NCBI RefSeq assembly: GCF_001955695.1 | Contig: NZ_CP019236.1 | Coordinates: 2,790,001 to 2,854,000 of the forward strand | Direction: 5' to 3' | Length of the DNA: 64,000 nt | Origin: Rhodoferax koreense | GTDB lineage: Bacteria; Pseudomonadota; Gammaproteobacteria; Burkholderiales; Burkholderiaceae_C | Shown here: piece by piece, positions 49,755 through 59,756 of the stretch | How positions within the stretch are numbered: position 1 is the stretch's first letter | Layout of the letters: each line of letters starts with the position of its first letter | Notes under the pieces: model-generated | What the model was told of the DNA's origin: nothing | The model's database searches: none | Seen by the model: only the letters and a program-made list of their open reading frames with translations | Made by a program: the position numbers and the translations under genes

Positions 49755-51185
49755 ATGCCGACACCGATGCCCGCACTGAACACCGCCACGCTGGCCACCT
49801 TCGCTTCCCATCCGTCATCTGTCTCCCTGCCGCGCTATAGGCGCGACGCGGTGCACGTCGGCGTGGTTCATCTCGGCCTGGGGGCATTCCACCGCGCCCA
49901 TCAGGCGATGGTGTTCGACCGCCTGCTGCAGGACGGAAACCCACGTTGGGGCGTGCTGGGCGTGGCCATGCGCAGCACCGAACTGGCCGATGCGCTCAAG
50001 CTGCAGGACGGTCTCTACGCCGTGCAGGTGGCCAGCGCCGAAGGCCTGCACTGGCAGGTGGTCGGCTCGCTATGCGACACCTGCGTTGCAGCGCGGGAGC
50101 CGGGGAAGGTCGTGGCTGCGCTGGCCGCCCCGGCGACGCGCTGGGTCACGCTCACCGTGACGGAGAAGGGTTACGGCCCGGCGCTCGCGGAACTGCTGGT
50201 GCAGGGACTGGCGGCGCGCCGTGCCGCCGGGCTCGATGGCCTGACGGTGGCGTCGTGCGACAACCTGTCCGATAACGGCAGCAAGTTGCAGCGACTCTGC
50301 CTCGACGTGGCGGCGCAGCAGGATACGGCGCTGGCTGGGTGGATCGCGTCCCGCTGCGCCTTCCCCAACAGCATGGTCGACCGCATCGTGCCCGCCGCCA
50401 CCGCACGGCAACGCACCGATGCAGCGCTGGCGTTCGGCCTTGACGACGCCGGTGCGCTCGCCACCGAAGCCTTCTGGGAATGGGTCATGGAAGACCGTTT
50501 TGCCGACCCGTCGGATGCCGCCGTGATGCGCGCGGTTGGCGTCAACGTGGTCGAGGACGTGAAGCCCTTCGAGGAGGCCAAGCTGCGCATGCTCAATGGC
50601 AGCCATACCGCCATGGCCCTGCTCGGCGCGGTGCAGGGCTGGCCGACGGTGGCCGACGGTGTGGCCCGGCCGGACGTGCGCCAGTTCGTGCACGGCCTGA
50701 TGACGCAGATGGTCATGCCGCACCTGCAGCGGCCCGACCTGCCGGCGTACCGCGATGCGCTGCTGGCGCGCTTCGCCAATCCGGCGCTGCAGCACAAGGT
50801 GCATCAGATCGCGACCGACAGTTCACTGAAGATTCCCTTGCGCTGGTTGCCCACGCTGAACGACAACCTGCAGGCCGGGCAGGGCGCGGAGCCGCTGGCC
50901 TTCGCCGCTGCCATCTGGATGCGCTACCTGCTGGCCGAGGACGAACAGGACAGGGGCTATGCCATCTCGGACCCACAGGCAGAAGCCTTGCAAACCCTGG
51001 CGCGCGCGCACCGTGGCGATGCTCAGGGCACGGTGCAGGCGCTGCTTGGCGTCGCCTCGATCTGGGGCGAGGCCTTGCTGCATGAAGAACGCTGGACCCG
51101 ACGTGTCACGCATTGGCTGGCGCGTATCCAGGCGGTCGGCGCGGGCGCTGCGCTGGTCGAGGTGAATGCCTTGGCCTTGCACTGA
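49755..51185 (+). CDS. Mannitol-dehydrogenase-family oxidoreductase, probable fructuronate reductase
   Basis: About 476 residues of the long-chain polyol dehydrogenase family: VHLGLGAFHRAHQA cofactor loop, TVTEKGY, VASCDNLSDNG, FPNSMVDRIVP and the catalytic segment KLRMLNGSHTAM with Lys, Asn and His. With ManD and KdgK nearby, reduction of fructuronate to mannonate (UxuB role) fits best, but mannitol or another polyol acid is possible. GTG 49743, ATG 49755 and ATG 49767 are all in frame. The start is placed at 49755 because the operator repeats reach 49742. Confidence 0.87.
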   Translation: MPTPMPALNTATLATFASHPSSVSLPRYRRDAVHVGVVHLGLGAFHRAHQAMVFDRLLQDGNPRWGVLGVAMRSTELADALKLQDGLYAVQVASAEGLHWQVVGSLCDTCVAAREPGKVVAALAAPATRWVTLTVTEKGYGPALAELLVQGLAARRAAGLDGLTVASCDNLSDNGSKLQRLCLDVAAQQDTALAGWIASRCAFPNSMVDRIVPAATARQRTDAALAFGLDDAGALATEAFWEWVMEDRFADPSDAAVMRAVGVNVVEDVKPFEEAKLRMLNGSHTAMALLGAVQGWPTVADGVARPDVRQFVHGLMTQMVMPHLQRPDLPAYRDALLARFANPALQHKVHQIATDSSLKIPLRWLPTLNDNLQAGQGAEPLAFAAAIWMRYLLAEDEQDRGYAISDPQAEALQTLARAHRGDAQGTVQALLGVASIWGEALLHEERWTRRVTHWLARIQAVGAGAALVEVNALALH

Positions 51186-51211
51186 ACTTTTCGTCCCATT
51201 TTTCTCCTCAT

Positions 51212-51229
51212 CCGGGCCTTCGCGCCCGG
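51212..51229. repeat. Small GC hairpin between dehydrogenase and SDR genes
   Basis: CCGGGC and GCCCGG pair around CTTCGC in the 76-base gap. No T-run follows, so it is at most a weak or Rho-assisted terminator or a processing site. The two genes may still be co-transcribed. Confidence 0.5.
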
Positions 51230-51261
51230 GGTCATCCTCACTTCACCAGAGATTGAATGCC

Positions 51262-52014
51262 ATGAACGCTGCACCCGCCATCAAAGATCAAGTGGCCCTT
51301 GTCACCGGCGCCAATGCCGGCATGGGCCTGGCCACCGTCCGTGCGCTGCTGGACGCCGGCTACCGCGTTGCCGCCACCGACCTGCGCACGGACGATGTGG
51401 CCAGCACGCTGGCCGCCCACGGCGACCGGCTGGCCTGCTTCACGATGGACGTGAGCGACATCGCCCAGGTGCACGCCGCCTGCGATGCGATCGAAGCCCA
51501 TTTCGGCCGCATCGACGTGTGCGTGAACAACGCCGGTTTCCTGCAGTACGCCAATTGCGAGCAGACCACGCCGGAGCTGTGGCACAAGACCCTGCGTGTG
51601 AACCTCGACGGCGTGTTCTACGTGAGCCAGCGCGTCGCACCCGGCATGAAGTCGCGCGGCTTCGGTCGCATCGTCAACATGGCTTCGTTCGGTGCGAAGA
51701 CCGGCGGCCTGTCGCCGTTGCCCGCCTATGCCGCGAGCAAGGGGGGCGTGGTTTCTCTGACCTTCAGCTTCGCCCGTGAATACGCGCCTTTCGGCGTCAC
51801 TTGCAACGCACTGGCGCCGACCTTCGTGAAAACCCAGATGCTGACCGAGCAGGTCAGTGCGGAACGTCAGGCCGAACTGCGCCAGAAGATCCCGGTCGGC
51901 CGCTTCTGCGAGTTGGAAGAACTCGCCCACAGCGTGTTGTTCCTGGCGCATCCCTTGAGCGGCTTCATCACCGGCGAAGTGCTCGACCTGAACGGCGGCT
52001 TGCAATTCGACTGA
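51262..52014 (+). CDS. Short-chain dehydrogenase/reductase, second of the sugar-acid cluster
   Basis: A 250-residue SDR with TGANAGMG, NNAGF, Ser in NMASFGAKTG and YAASK. It follows the fructuronate-reductase-like gene by 76 bases on the same strand. It probably acts on a keto-acid or polyol of the same pathway; the substrate is unknown. It is convergent with the RidA gene. Confidence 0.88.
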   Translation: MNAAPAIKDQVALVTGANAGMGLATVRALLDAGYRVAATDLRTDDVASTLAAHGDRLACFTMDVSDIAQVHAACDAIEAHFGRIDVCVNNAGFLQYANCEQTTPELWHKTLRVNLDGVFYVSQRVAPGMKSRGFGRIVNMASFGAKTGGLSPLPAYAASKGGVVSLTFSFAREYAPFGVTCNALAPTFVKTQMLTEQVSAERQAELRQKIPVGRFCELEELAHSVLFLAHPLSGFITGEVLDLNGGLQFD

Positions 52015-52065
52015 AGCGCCTTTGATCGCGAGGTGGCCGAGCCCACATACCACCGGGCGGCGGGC

Positions 52066-52455
52066 CTAGACCTTCGGCTTGTACGCCGTCACGTCGATCT
52101 CCACTTTGGCGTCGATCATCAGCCGCGACTCCACCGTCGAACGCGCAGGACGGTGGGTGCCGAAACACTCCATGTAGACGCGGTTGAAGCTGCCGAAGTC
52201 GCGCGCGTCGGCGAGCCAGCAGTTCACCTTGGCCACGTCCTCCAGCGTGCAGCCGGCCAGCGCCAGCGCATCCTTGACCCGTTTGAACACCTGCCGCGTC
52301 TGGGCTTCGATGCCGCCGACGATGACCTGTCCTTCGTCGTCGGTAGGCACCTGTCCCGAGACGAAAACGAAATCGCCGGCCCGCGTGGCGGGCGACAGGG
52401 GGCGGGCTTGGCGGTCAGAGGCGAGGGGCGATTGACCTAGGGTTTCTACTGTCAT
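52066..52455 (-). CDS. RidA/YjgF-family enamine/imine deaminase
   Basis: A 129-residue RidA-type protein: FVFVSGQVPTDDEGQV, NRVYMECFG and RPARSTVES with the conserved Arg. It hydrolyses reactive enamines made by PLP enzymes such as serine dehydratases, in the cytosol. Divergent from the Dpp-type transporter operon, which also contains a DSD1-like PLP enzyme, it may detoxify 2-aminoacrylate formed there. ATG 52455 is used. Confidence 0.9.
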   Translation of the reverse strand: MTVETLGQSPLASDRQARPLSPATRAGDFVFVSGQVPTDDEGQVIVGGIEAQTRQVFKRVKDALALAGCTLEDVAKVNCWLADARDFGSFNRVYMECFGTHRPARSTVESRLMIDAKVEIDVTAYKPKV

Positions 52456-52471
52456 GTCAGGGCTTTCTATG

Positions 52472-52486
52472 TGTAAAGATATTACA
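52472..52486. promoter_or_regulatory. RpiR-type palindrome, site A
   Basis: TGTAAAGATATTACA has perfect TGTAA / TTACA arms in the divergent spacer between ridA and the Dpp-type operon. It closely resembles the motif at 23806 and site B at 52545. A regulator of the RpiR family is encoded in the same cluster at 59757. Confidence 0.6.
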
Positions 52487-52544
52487 TGTGTTGATCGAAA
52501 ATTCAGCACAACAGCCAAATATTGGCATAAATAGTGCTTGTAGC

Positions 52545-52559
52545 TGTAATCCTATTACT
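52545..52559. promoter_or_regulatory. RpiR-type palindrome, site B
   Basis: TGTAATCCTATTACT has the inner palindrome GTAAT / ATTAC with a 3-base centre. It ends 12 bases before the binding-protein ATG, next to its ribosome site, so bound protein would block expression of the transporter operon. Confidence 0.6.
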
Positions 52560-52571
52560 TTGAGGTCCACG

Positions 52572-54197
52572 ATGCAAACTTTCCAAAACAATCTGGTGCA
52601 TTCGGCGTCGCCTTCCGCATCACGCCCGGCTTCAGGCACCAAATTGCAGCAGCCGGCCCGGCGCGGCTTCATCGGTGCGGTGGCCCTGGCGTCCGCGCTG
52701 AGCCTGGCCGGCGGCGCCGTTTTCGCCCAACCCGCGGCAAAGGGTGGCGCGGCCAACCTGGCCATGGTCGGCGAACCCCAAGGCCTGGATCCGATGGTGA
52801 GCACGGCCGACCTGGTGGGCACCATCATGCAGCACGTCTACGAGCCGCTGTTCACCTTCGATGCCAATTGGAACGTGGCGCCGATGCTGGCCGAGAGCAT
52901 GCCCGTGGTGTCCAAGGACGGCCTCACCTACACCATCGCGCTGCGCAAGGGCGTGAAGTTCCACAATGGCCGCGAACTGACTTCGGAAGACGTGGTCGCA
53001 TCGCTGCAGCGCTGGATGGAACTGTCGCCGCGCGGCAAGGCCGTGGGCAAGCAAGTCGCCTCGCTCACCGCCAAGGGTCCGCTGTCGGTGGAGATCAAGC
53101 TCAAGAACCCGTATGCACCGCTGCTGGCCCAGCTGGCCCTGCCTTCCGGCATGGCCGCCATCATGGCCAAGGAAAGCATCGCACCGCAGCTGAAGGATTT
53201 CATCGGCACCGGCCCCTACAAGTTCAAGGAGCGCCGCCCGGACCAGTTCACGGTGCTGGTGCGCTTCGACGACTACGCCTCGCGCAAGGAAGCGCCGAGC
53301 GGCTACGCCGGCAAGCGTGAGGCACTGCTGGACGAACTGCGTTTCGTGCCAGTGCCCAGCGCCAACACGCGCGTGGAAGGCGCGCTGTCGGGCCAGTTCC
53401 AGTATTCGGACCTGCTGCCGGTGGAAGCCATCGGCCGCGTGGAAAAGGCCGGTGCCGGCGTGGTGCCGATCGTGACCAAGAACTTCGGTTTCCCCTACAT
53501 CGTGTTCAACACCAAGGAAGGTGTGCTGGCCCCGCAGCCGATGCGCCGCGCGGTGCAGACCGCCGTCGGCACGGGCGAGCTGATGGCCGGTGGCTTTGGC
53601 GATGGCCGTTTCTTCGTGGTCGAACCGAACTTCTTCCCCAAGGGCACGCCGTACTACTCGGCGGCCGGCGGCAACCTCTACAACGAACGCAACCCGCAAT
53701 CCGCCAAGGACCAGGCCGCCAAGGCCGGCTACAACGGCCAGCCGATCCGCATCATGGCCAGCCGCCAGTACGAGTTCCACTACAACATGGCGCTGGTGAT
53801 GTCCGAGCAGTTGAAGAAAGCCGGCTTCAAGACAGACCTGCAGGTGGTCGACTGGGCCACGCTCGTGCAGCGCCGCAACGACTCCAAGCTGTGGGACGTC
53901 TACTTCACGCATTCCGGCCTGTTCCCCGAGCCGATGCTGTCGCCGCCGCAATTGGGTGACGGCGCGCCCGGCTGGTGGGATTCCGCGGCCAAGAAGTCCA
54001 CGCTCGCGGCCTTCAACCAGGAAACCAACCCCGCCAAGCGCGGCGCACTGTGGGGCCAGGTGCAACAGGTGGTGTACGACGAGGTGCCGTTCATCGAGGT
54101 CGGCAAGTTCAACGGCCTGTCGGCCCGCTCGGCCAAGCTGCAAGGCTACACGCCAGCCATCTGGCCGTTCTTCTGGAACACGTCCCTCGGGAAATAG
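52572..54197 (+). CDS. Family-5 (dipeptide/oligopeptide type) solute-binding protein
   Basis: A 541-residue periplasmic receptor with a long n-region and a Tat-like signal (ARRGFIGAVALASALSLAGG, cleavage after VFAQ), then the family segments LAMVGEPQGLDPMVSTADLV, YEPLFTFD, LRKGVKFHNGREL and GTGPYKFKE. These receptors bind peptides, opines or similar compounds. ATG 52572 follows GAGG. Four transporter genes continue on the same strand. Substrate guess: D-amino-acid peptides or N-acyl-D-amino acids, from the cluster enzymes. Confidence 0.9.
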   Translation: MQTFQNNLVHSASPSASRPASGTKLQQPARRGFIGAVALASALSLAGGAVFAQPAAKGGAANLAMVGEPQGLDPMVSTADLVGTIMQHVYEPLFTFDANWNVAPMLAESMPVVSKDGLTYTIALRKGVKFHNGRELTSEDVVASLQRWMELSPRGKAVGKQVASLTAKGPLSVEIKLKNPYAPLLAQLALPSGMAAIMAKESIAPQLKDFIGTGPYKFKERRPDQFTVLVRFDDYASRKEAPSGYAGKREALLDELRFVPVPSANTRVEGALSGQFQYSDLLPVEAIGRVEKAGAGVVPIVTKNFGFPYIVFNTKEGVLAPQPMRRAVQTAVGTGELMAGGFGDGRFFVVEPNFFPKGTPYYSAAGGNLYNERNPQSAKDQAAKAGYNGQPIRIMASRQYEFHYNMALVMSEQLKKAGFKTDLQVVDWATLVQRRNDSKLWDVYFTHSGLFPEPMLSPPQLGDGAPGWWDSAAKKSTLAAFNQETNPAKRGALWGQVQQVVYDEVPFIEVGKFNGLSARSAKLQGYTPAIWPFFWNTSLGK

Positions 54198-54260
54198 GCA
54201 CACCCCCAGGTTGGCGCACTGCCCCGGGATTGGCCCACAGGGCCAATCACGCAAGTAGCC

Positions 54261-54332
54261 GCCCACCCCCTTGCAGGGGGCGATACCAGCGGCCCGGCGA
54301 AGCCGGTTCCGCGGTATCCCTGGAAGGGATGC
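54261..54332. repeat. Repeat between binding-protein and permease genes
   Basis: CTTGCAGGGGGC ... CAGCGGCCCGGCGAAGCC ... TTCCGCGG matches the repeat at 20.0 and 43.55 kb, here without the TTCGACAAGCTC insertions. The tail (about 54312-54332) forms an 8-bp hairpin, GGTATCCC / GGGATGCC. It fills the 263-base gap after the receptor gene. Confidence 0.8.
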
Positions 54333-54460
54333 CAAGACCACCCTTCGCGCCGAGATTGTCCAAGTCTCGTTAGCCCAAGGCCAAGCCAGTTCCGGCTCGC
54401 CGGGACAAGTCAGGAGTGTTTCGCCGCGCACGCGTGGCGGGGCGATTTGGAGTGAACCAA

Positions 54461-55411
54461 ATGTTGAAATTTCTATTGAACCGCCTCGGCGGGGCGGTGG
54501 TGGTGCTCGCCCTCGTGGCGATCCTCGTCTTCGCGCTGACGCGGCTGGCCTCCGGTGATCCGGTGGCGCTGCTGCTCGGCGACCAGGCCACCGTGGAGGA
54601 CATTGCCAAGGCGCGCACGCAGTACGGCCTGGACAAACCCTTGCCCACGCAGTTCGTGTTGTGGATCGGCGAACTGCTGCAGGGCAACCTGGGCCAGTCG
54701 CTGTTCCTGCAGCGGCCGGTGGCGCAGGCGCTGCTCGAGCGCGCCGAGCCGACTTTGTTCCTGGCCTTATTCGCCGTGGCGATCGCCGCACTGATCGGCA
54801 TTCCGGCCGGCATGGCCGCGGCCATCTGGCGCGGCAGCGCGGCCGACCAGGCGGTGAGCAGCGTGGCCATGCTGGGCGCGAGCGTGCCGAGCTTCTGGCT
54901 CGGGTTGATCCTGATCCAGCTGTTCGCCGTGAAGCTCGGCTGGTTTCCGGCGTCCGGTTACGGCGACCCCACGGCCGGCCTCGGCAACCGGCTGCAGCAC
55001 CTGATGCTGCCGGCCCTGGTGCTCGGCGTGCTGAATTCGGCGCTGATCATACGCTTCACCCGCGCCTCGATGCTCGACATCCTGGGCGAGGACTACGTGC
55101 GCACCGCGCGCGCCAAGGGCCTGGCCGAGGGCACGATCATGGTCAAACACGTGCTGCGCAATGCACTCGTGCCCATCGTCACCGTGCTCGGCCTGACCAT
55201 GGCGCTGATGATCGGCGGCACGGTGGTCACCGAGACGGTGTTCAACCTGCCCGGCGTCGGCAACCTCGTGGTACGCGCCGTGCTGCGCCGCGACTACCCG
55301 GTGATCCAGGGCACGCTGCTGGTCATCGCGGCCATCTACGTGTTCATCAACCTGGCCATCGACTTCATCTACACGTTGGTCGACCCACGCATTCGTCTGG
55401 AGGGCAGATGA
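54461..55411 (+). CDS. DppB-type ABC permease
   Basis: A 316-residue inner-membrane protein with the family opening MLKFLLNRLGGAVVVLALVA, a periplasmic loop, about six helices and the EAA-type segment EDYVRTARAKGLAEG. It is the first membrane subunit of the peptide importer. ATG 54461 has GGAG about 9 bases upstream. The stop overlaps the next start. Confidence 0.93.
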   Translation: MLKFLLNRLGGAVVVLALVAILVFALTRLASGDPVALLLGDQATVEDIAKARTQYGLDKPLPTQFVLWIGELLQGNLGQSLFLQRPVAQALLERAEPTLFLALFAVAIAALIGIPAGMAAAIWRGSAADQAVSSVAMLGASVPSFWLGLILIQLFAVKLGWFPASGYGDPTAGLGNRLQHLMLPALVLGVLNSALIIRFTRASMLDILGEDYVRTARAKGLAEGTIMVKHVLRNALVPIVTVLGLTMALMIGGTVVTETVFNLPGVGNLVVRAVLRRDYPVIQGTLLVIAAIYVFINLAIDFIYTLVDPRIRLEGR

Positions 55412-56264
55412 ACACTTCCTCATCCTGGGGCCGCATGGCCGCCGTGTTGCGCCGGCTGTTCGCGCGCAAGGTGGTACTGGCCTCGGCCATCGCGCTGTTC
55501 CTGGTGGTCGGCATCGCCGTGATCTACCCTTGGATATCGGACGCCGATCCGAATGCGCTGTCGATCAGCGAACGCCTGCGCGAACCTTCGGCCACGCACT
55601 GGGCCGGCACCGACGAGCTCGGCCGCGACGTGATGCTGCGCATCGTGCACGGCGCGCGTTACTCGTTGCTGATCGGCTTCATCACCGCGGCCGGCGCCGT
55701 GCTGTTCGGCACGCTGATGGGCATGTTCGCCGGCTTCTTCCGGCGGCTGGATGCCCCCATCATGCGGGTGGTGGACGCGATGATGTCCTTTCCGGACATC
55801 CTGCTGGGCATCGCCCTGGTGTCCATCCTCGGCGTGTCGCTGTGGAACGTGATGCTGGCCCTGGTCATCGTCTATACACCCCGTGTGGCACGCGTGGTGC
55901 GGGCGGCCACGCTGGTGCTGCGCGAACTGCTGTTCGTCGACGCGGCGCGGGCCCTGGGCGTGCGCACGCCGAAGATCCTGTGGAAACACATCCTGCCCAA
56001 CCTGATGTCGCCGATCCTGGTGCAGGTGACCTTCATCTTCGCCTATGCGATCCTGGCCGAGGCCGGCCTCTCGTTCCTGGGCGTCGGCGTGCCACCCGAC
56101 ATCCCCACCTGGGGCACGATGATCGCCGGCAGCCTAGAGTACGCCGACAAGGCCTTCTGGACGATTCTTTCCCCTGGCCTGGCCATTGTGCTCACCGCCT
56201 TGTCGCTGCAGATGCTCGGCGACGGCGTGCGTGACTTGCTCGACCCCAAACTGAAGAAGGCTGT

Positions 56265-56268
<4 letters not shown>
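55408..56268 (+). CDS. DppC-type ABC permease
   Basis: A 286-residue permease with HWAGTDELGRDVMLRIVHGARYSL, the conserved HILPNLMSPILVQ and the FVDAARALGVRTPKILWKH docking loop. ATG 55408 overlaps the preceding stop (ATGA) and is preceded by GGAGG. It forms the channel with the DppB-type partner. Confidence 0.93.
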
Positions 56269-57322
<1,054 letters not shown>

Positions 57323-57326
<4 letters not shown>

Positions 57327-58333
57327 ACGCCGTTCTCGAAGAAAAACCTGGAACTGCCGCCGGCCGCGCCGCGCCGCTGCTCGTAGTCCGCCACCTGAAG
57401 AAGTACTTCGGCAGCGGCACGCATCCGGTGCGGGCCGTGGACGACGTGAGCTTCGCCATCCGCAAGGGCGAGACGCTGGGCCTGGTGGGCGAATCCGGCT
57501 CGGGCAAGAGCACCATCGGCCGCCTGTTGACACGCCTGGTCGAGCCCACCGGCGGCCACATGCTCTATCACGGCGACGGCGCCGAGAAGGACCTGGCGGC
57601 GTTGTCGCAGTCGCAATACCGGCCCTTGCGCTCGAAGATCCAGATCATCTTCCAGGACCCGTACGCGAGCCTGAACCCGCGCATGCGCATCCGCGAGGTG
57701 CTGGCCGAGGCACTCGACACGCACGGCCTGGCGAAGGGCCGGCTGCGGCTGCCGCGCATCCACGAACTGCTGCAGCAGGTCGGCCTGCGGCCCGAACACG
57801 CCGAGCGGTTTCCGCACGAGTTCTCGGGCGGGCAGCGCCAGCGCATCGGCATCGCGCGTGCGCTGGCCGTGGAGCCGAAGTTCATCGTCGCCGACGAACC
57901 GCTGTCGGCGCTCGACGTGTCGATCCAGGCCCAGGTGGTGAACCTGCTCGGCGAGTTGAAGGACCAGCTCGGCCTGACACTGCTGTTCATCTCGCACGAC
58001 CTCGACGTGGTCGAATACCTGTGCGACCGCGTGGTCGTGCTGTACCTCGGCCGGGTGATGGAGATCGCACCGACCGAGGCGCTCTACGCGAATCCGCAGC
58101 ACCCATACACCCGCGCCTTGCTGGCCGCCGCGCCGATCCCCGACCCGGCGCAACGCCGTACCATTCCGCTGCTGCAAGGCGACCTGCCGAGCCCGGCGAA
58201 TCCGCCTTCGGGCTGTGTGTTCCGCACGCGTTGCCCGCTGGCCGAAGAGCGCTGCGCCAGTGCCGACATGCAACTGCAGGAAACCGCGGCCGGCCATTTC
58301 AACGCCTGCTGGAAAACAGCCCAAGCCCTATGA
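57323..58333 (+). CDS. DppF-type ABC ATPase
   Basis: A 336-residue partner ATPase: Walker [64 protein letters not shown] and the C-terminal [14 protein letters not shown] cysteines. It is the last transporter gene; a palindromic repeat follows before the PLP-enzyme gene. Confidence 0.94.
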
Positions 58334-58341
58334 CGCCAACC

Positions 58342-58440
58342 CCGTTCGCCCTGAGCTTGTCGAAGGGCATCCCGATCATCCTGAGCCCCGTCGAACGGCC
58401 TGTGCCTGCAGAGCGGCTTCGACAAGCTCAGCCCGAACGG
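58342..58440. repeat. Palindromic repeat between the transporter and PLP-enzyme genes
   Basis: Inverted arms at 58342-58368 and 58414-58440 carry CTGAGCTTGTCGAAGGGC and its complement GCTTCGACAAGCTCAGC, the same family as in purL. A partial inner copy (CTGAGCCCCGTCGAACGG) lies between. It could form a long hairpin separating expression of transport and enzyme genes. Confidence 0.88.
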
Positions 58441-58482
58441 TGATATCAAAATGGTTTCGAAATCAAAAAGAAGCGAATCGAC

Positions 58483-59754
58483 ATGACACAAGACTTCACC
58501 CTCGACCACCGCAGCAAAAGCTACCCGCAGACCGCCACGCCATGCCTTGGTGCCGACCTCGGCGCCAAGGGCTGGAACCTGCTGGCCGATGACCTGGCCT
58601 ATCCGCTGGCGGTGATCCGCACCTCGGCACTGGCCCACAACCTGGCCTGGATGCAGGATTTCGCCGCGCGCAAAGGCGTGGCGCTCGCGCCGCACGGCAA
58701 GACCACGATGTCGCCGGAACTGTTCAGGCAGCAACTCGCGGCCGGCGCCTGGGGCCTGACGTTTGCGACGATCTACCAACTGAGCGTGGGCGTGGAAGCC
58801 GGGGCGCGCCGCGCCATCATTGCCAACCAGGTGGTGTGTGATGCCGACCTCGATGGGCTGGATGTGCTGTTGACGCAGCACGCCGATCTGCGTGTCTGGT
58901 TCCTGGTCGATTCGCTCGCCCAACTGGCCTTGATCGAAGACTGGGCCGCGCGCCGCCATTCCAGGCGCCGCTTCGACACGCTGCTGGAGATCGGTGTGCC
59001 CGGCCAGCGCACCGGCTGCCGCACGCTGGAGGAGGCCGTCACGCTGGCCCAGGCCATCGCCGGGTCGTCGGCCGCGCAACTCGGTGGCATCGAGTGTTAT
59101 GAAGGCGGTGTGGCCAGGTGCGAAAGCGAACACGACGCGAGGGAAGTCACCGCACTCGTGCGCCGCGTCACCGAGGCCGCGCGCCAATGCGATGCGCAAG
59201 GATTGTTCGCCGATGCCAGCATCATGCTCACCGCGGGCGGCTCGGCGGTGTTCGATCTGGTGGTTCCGCTGCTGCGCACGCAGGGCTTGTCCAAACCGGT
59301 GGAAGGCGTGCTGCGCTCGGGCTGCTACATCACGCACGACCACGGCAATTACGCCAGGTTCCTGAAGAACGTGGAACAACGCGAAGGCCTGGACACCTCG
59401 CTGCGTCCCGCGCTCGAAGTGTGGGCGATGGTGCAGTCCGTGCCCGAGCCGGGCTTGGCCTTGCTGACCTGTGGCCGGCGCGACGTGTCCTACGACCTCG
59501 AGATGCCGATCCCGGTGCGCCTAGCCAGGCGTGGTGAACGGCAGGCCGGCGATGCGCCCTCGGGCTGGACCGTCAGCGCGCTGAACGACCAGCATGCCTA
59601 CCTGCGCTTCGACCCGGCCGGCCCGGTGCCGGCCGTCGGCGACCGCGTGGCGCTCGGCATCTCGCACCCTTGCACCACTTTCGACAAATGGCGCTGGCTG
59701 CCGCTGGTGGCGGACGACTGGTCCGTTTCCGGCGCCATCCACACGCGTTTCTGA
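58483..59754 (+). CDS. DSD1-like PLP enzyme (D-serine/D-threonine dehydratase or aldolase type)
   Basis: A 423-residue fold-type III PLP protein: alanine-racemase-like barrel with the PLP lysine in APHGKTTMSP, substrate and phosphate motifs EIGVPGQRTGCRT and GGIECYEGG, and the C-terminal metal site SHPCTTFDKW (His-x-Cys) typical of eukaryotic-type D-serine dehydratase and D-threonine aldolase. It probably deaminates or cleaves a D-hydroxy-amino acid. Neighbouring RidA and D-aminoacylase support D-amino-acid use. Confidence 0.88.
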   Translation: MTQDFTLDHRSKSYPQTATPCLGADLGAKGWNLLADDLAYPLAVIRTSALAHNLAWMQDFAARKGVALAPHGKTTMSPELFRQQLAAGAWGLTFATIYQLSVGVEAGARRAIIANQVVCDADLDGLDVLLTQHADLRVWFLVDSLAQLALIEDWAARRHSRRRFDTLLEIGVPGQRTGCRTLEEAVTLAQAIAGSSAAQLGGIECYEGGVARCESEHDAREVTALVRRVTEAARQCDAQGLFADASIMLTAGGSAVFDLVVPLLRTQGLSKPVEGVLRSGCYITHDHGNYARFLKNVEQREGLDTSLRPALEVWAMVQSVPEPGLALLTCGRRDVSYDLEMPIPVRLARRGERQAGDAPSGWTVSALNDQHAYLRFDPAGPVPAVGDRVALGISHPCTTFDKWRWLPLVADDWSVSGAIHTRF

Positions 59755-59756
59755 AC

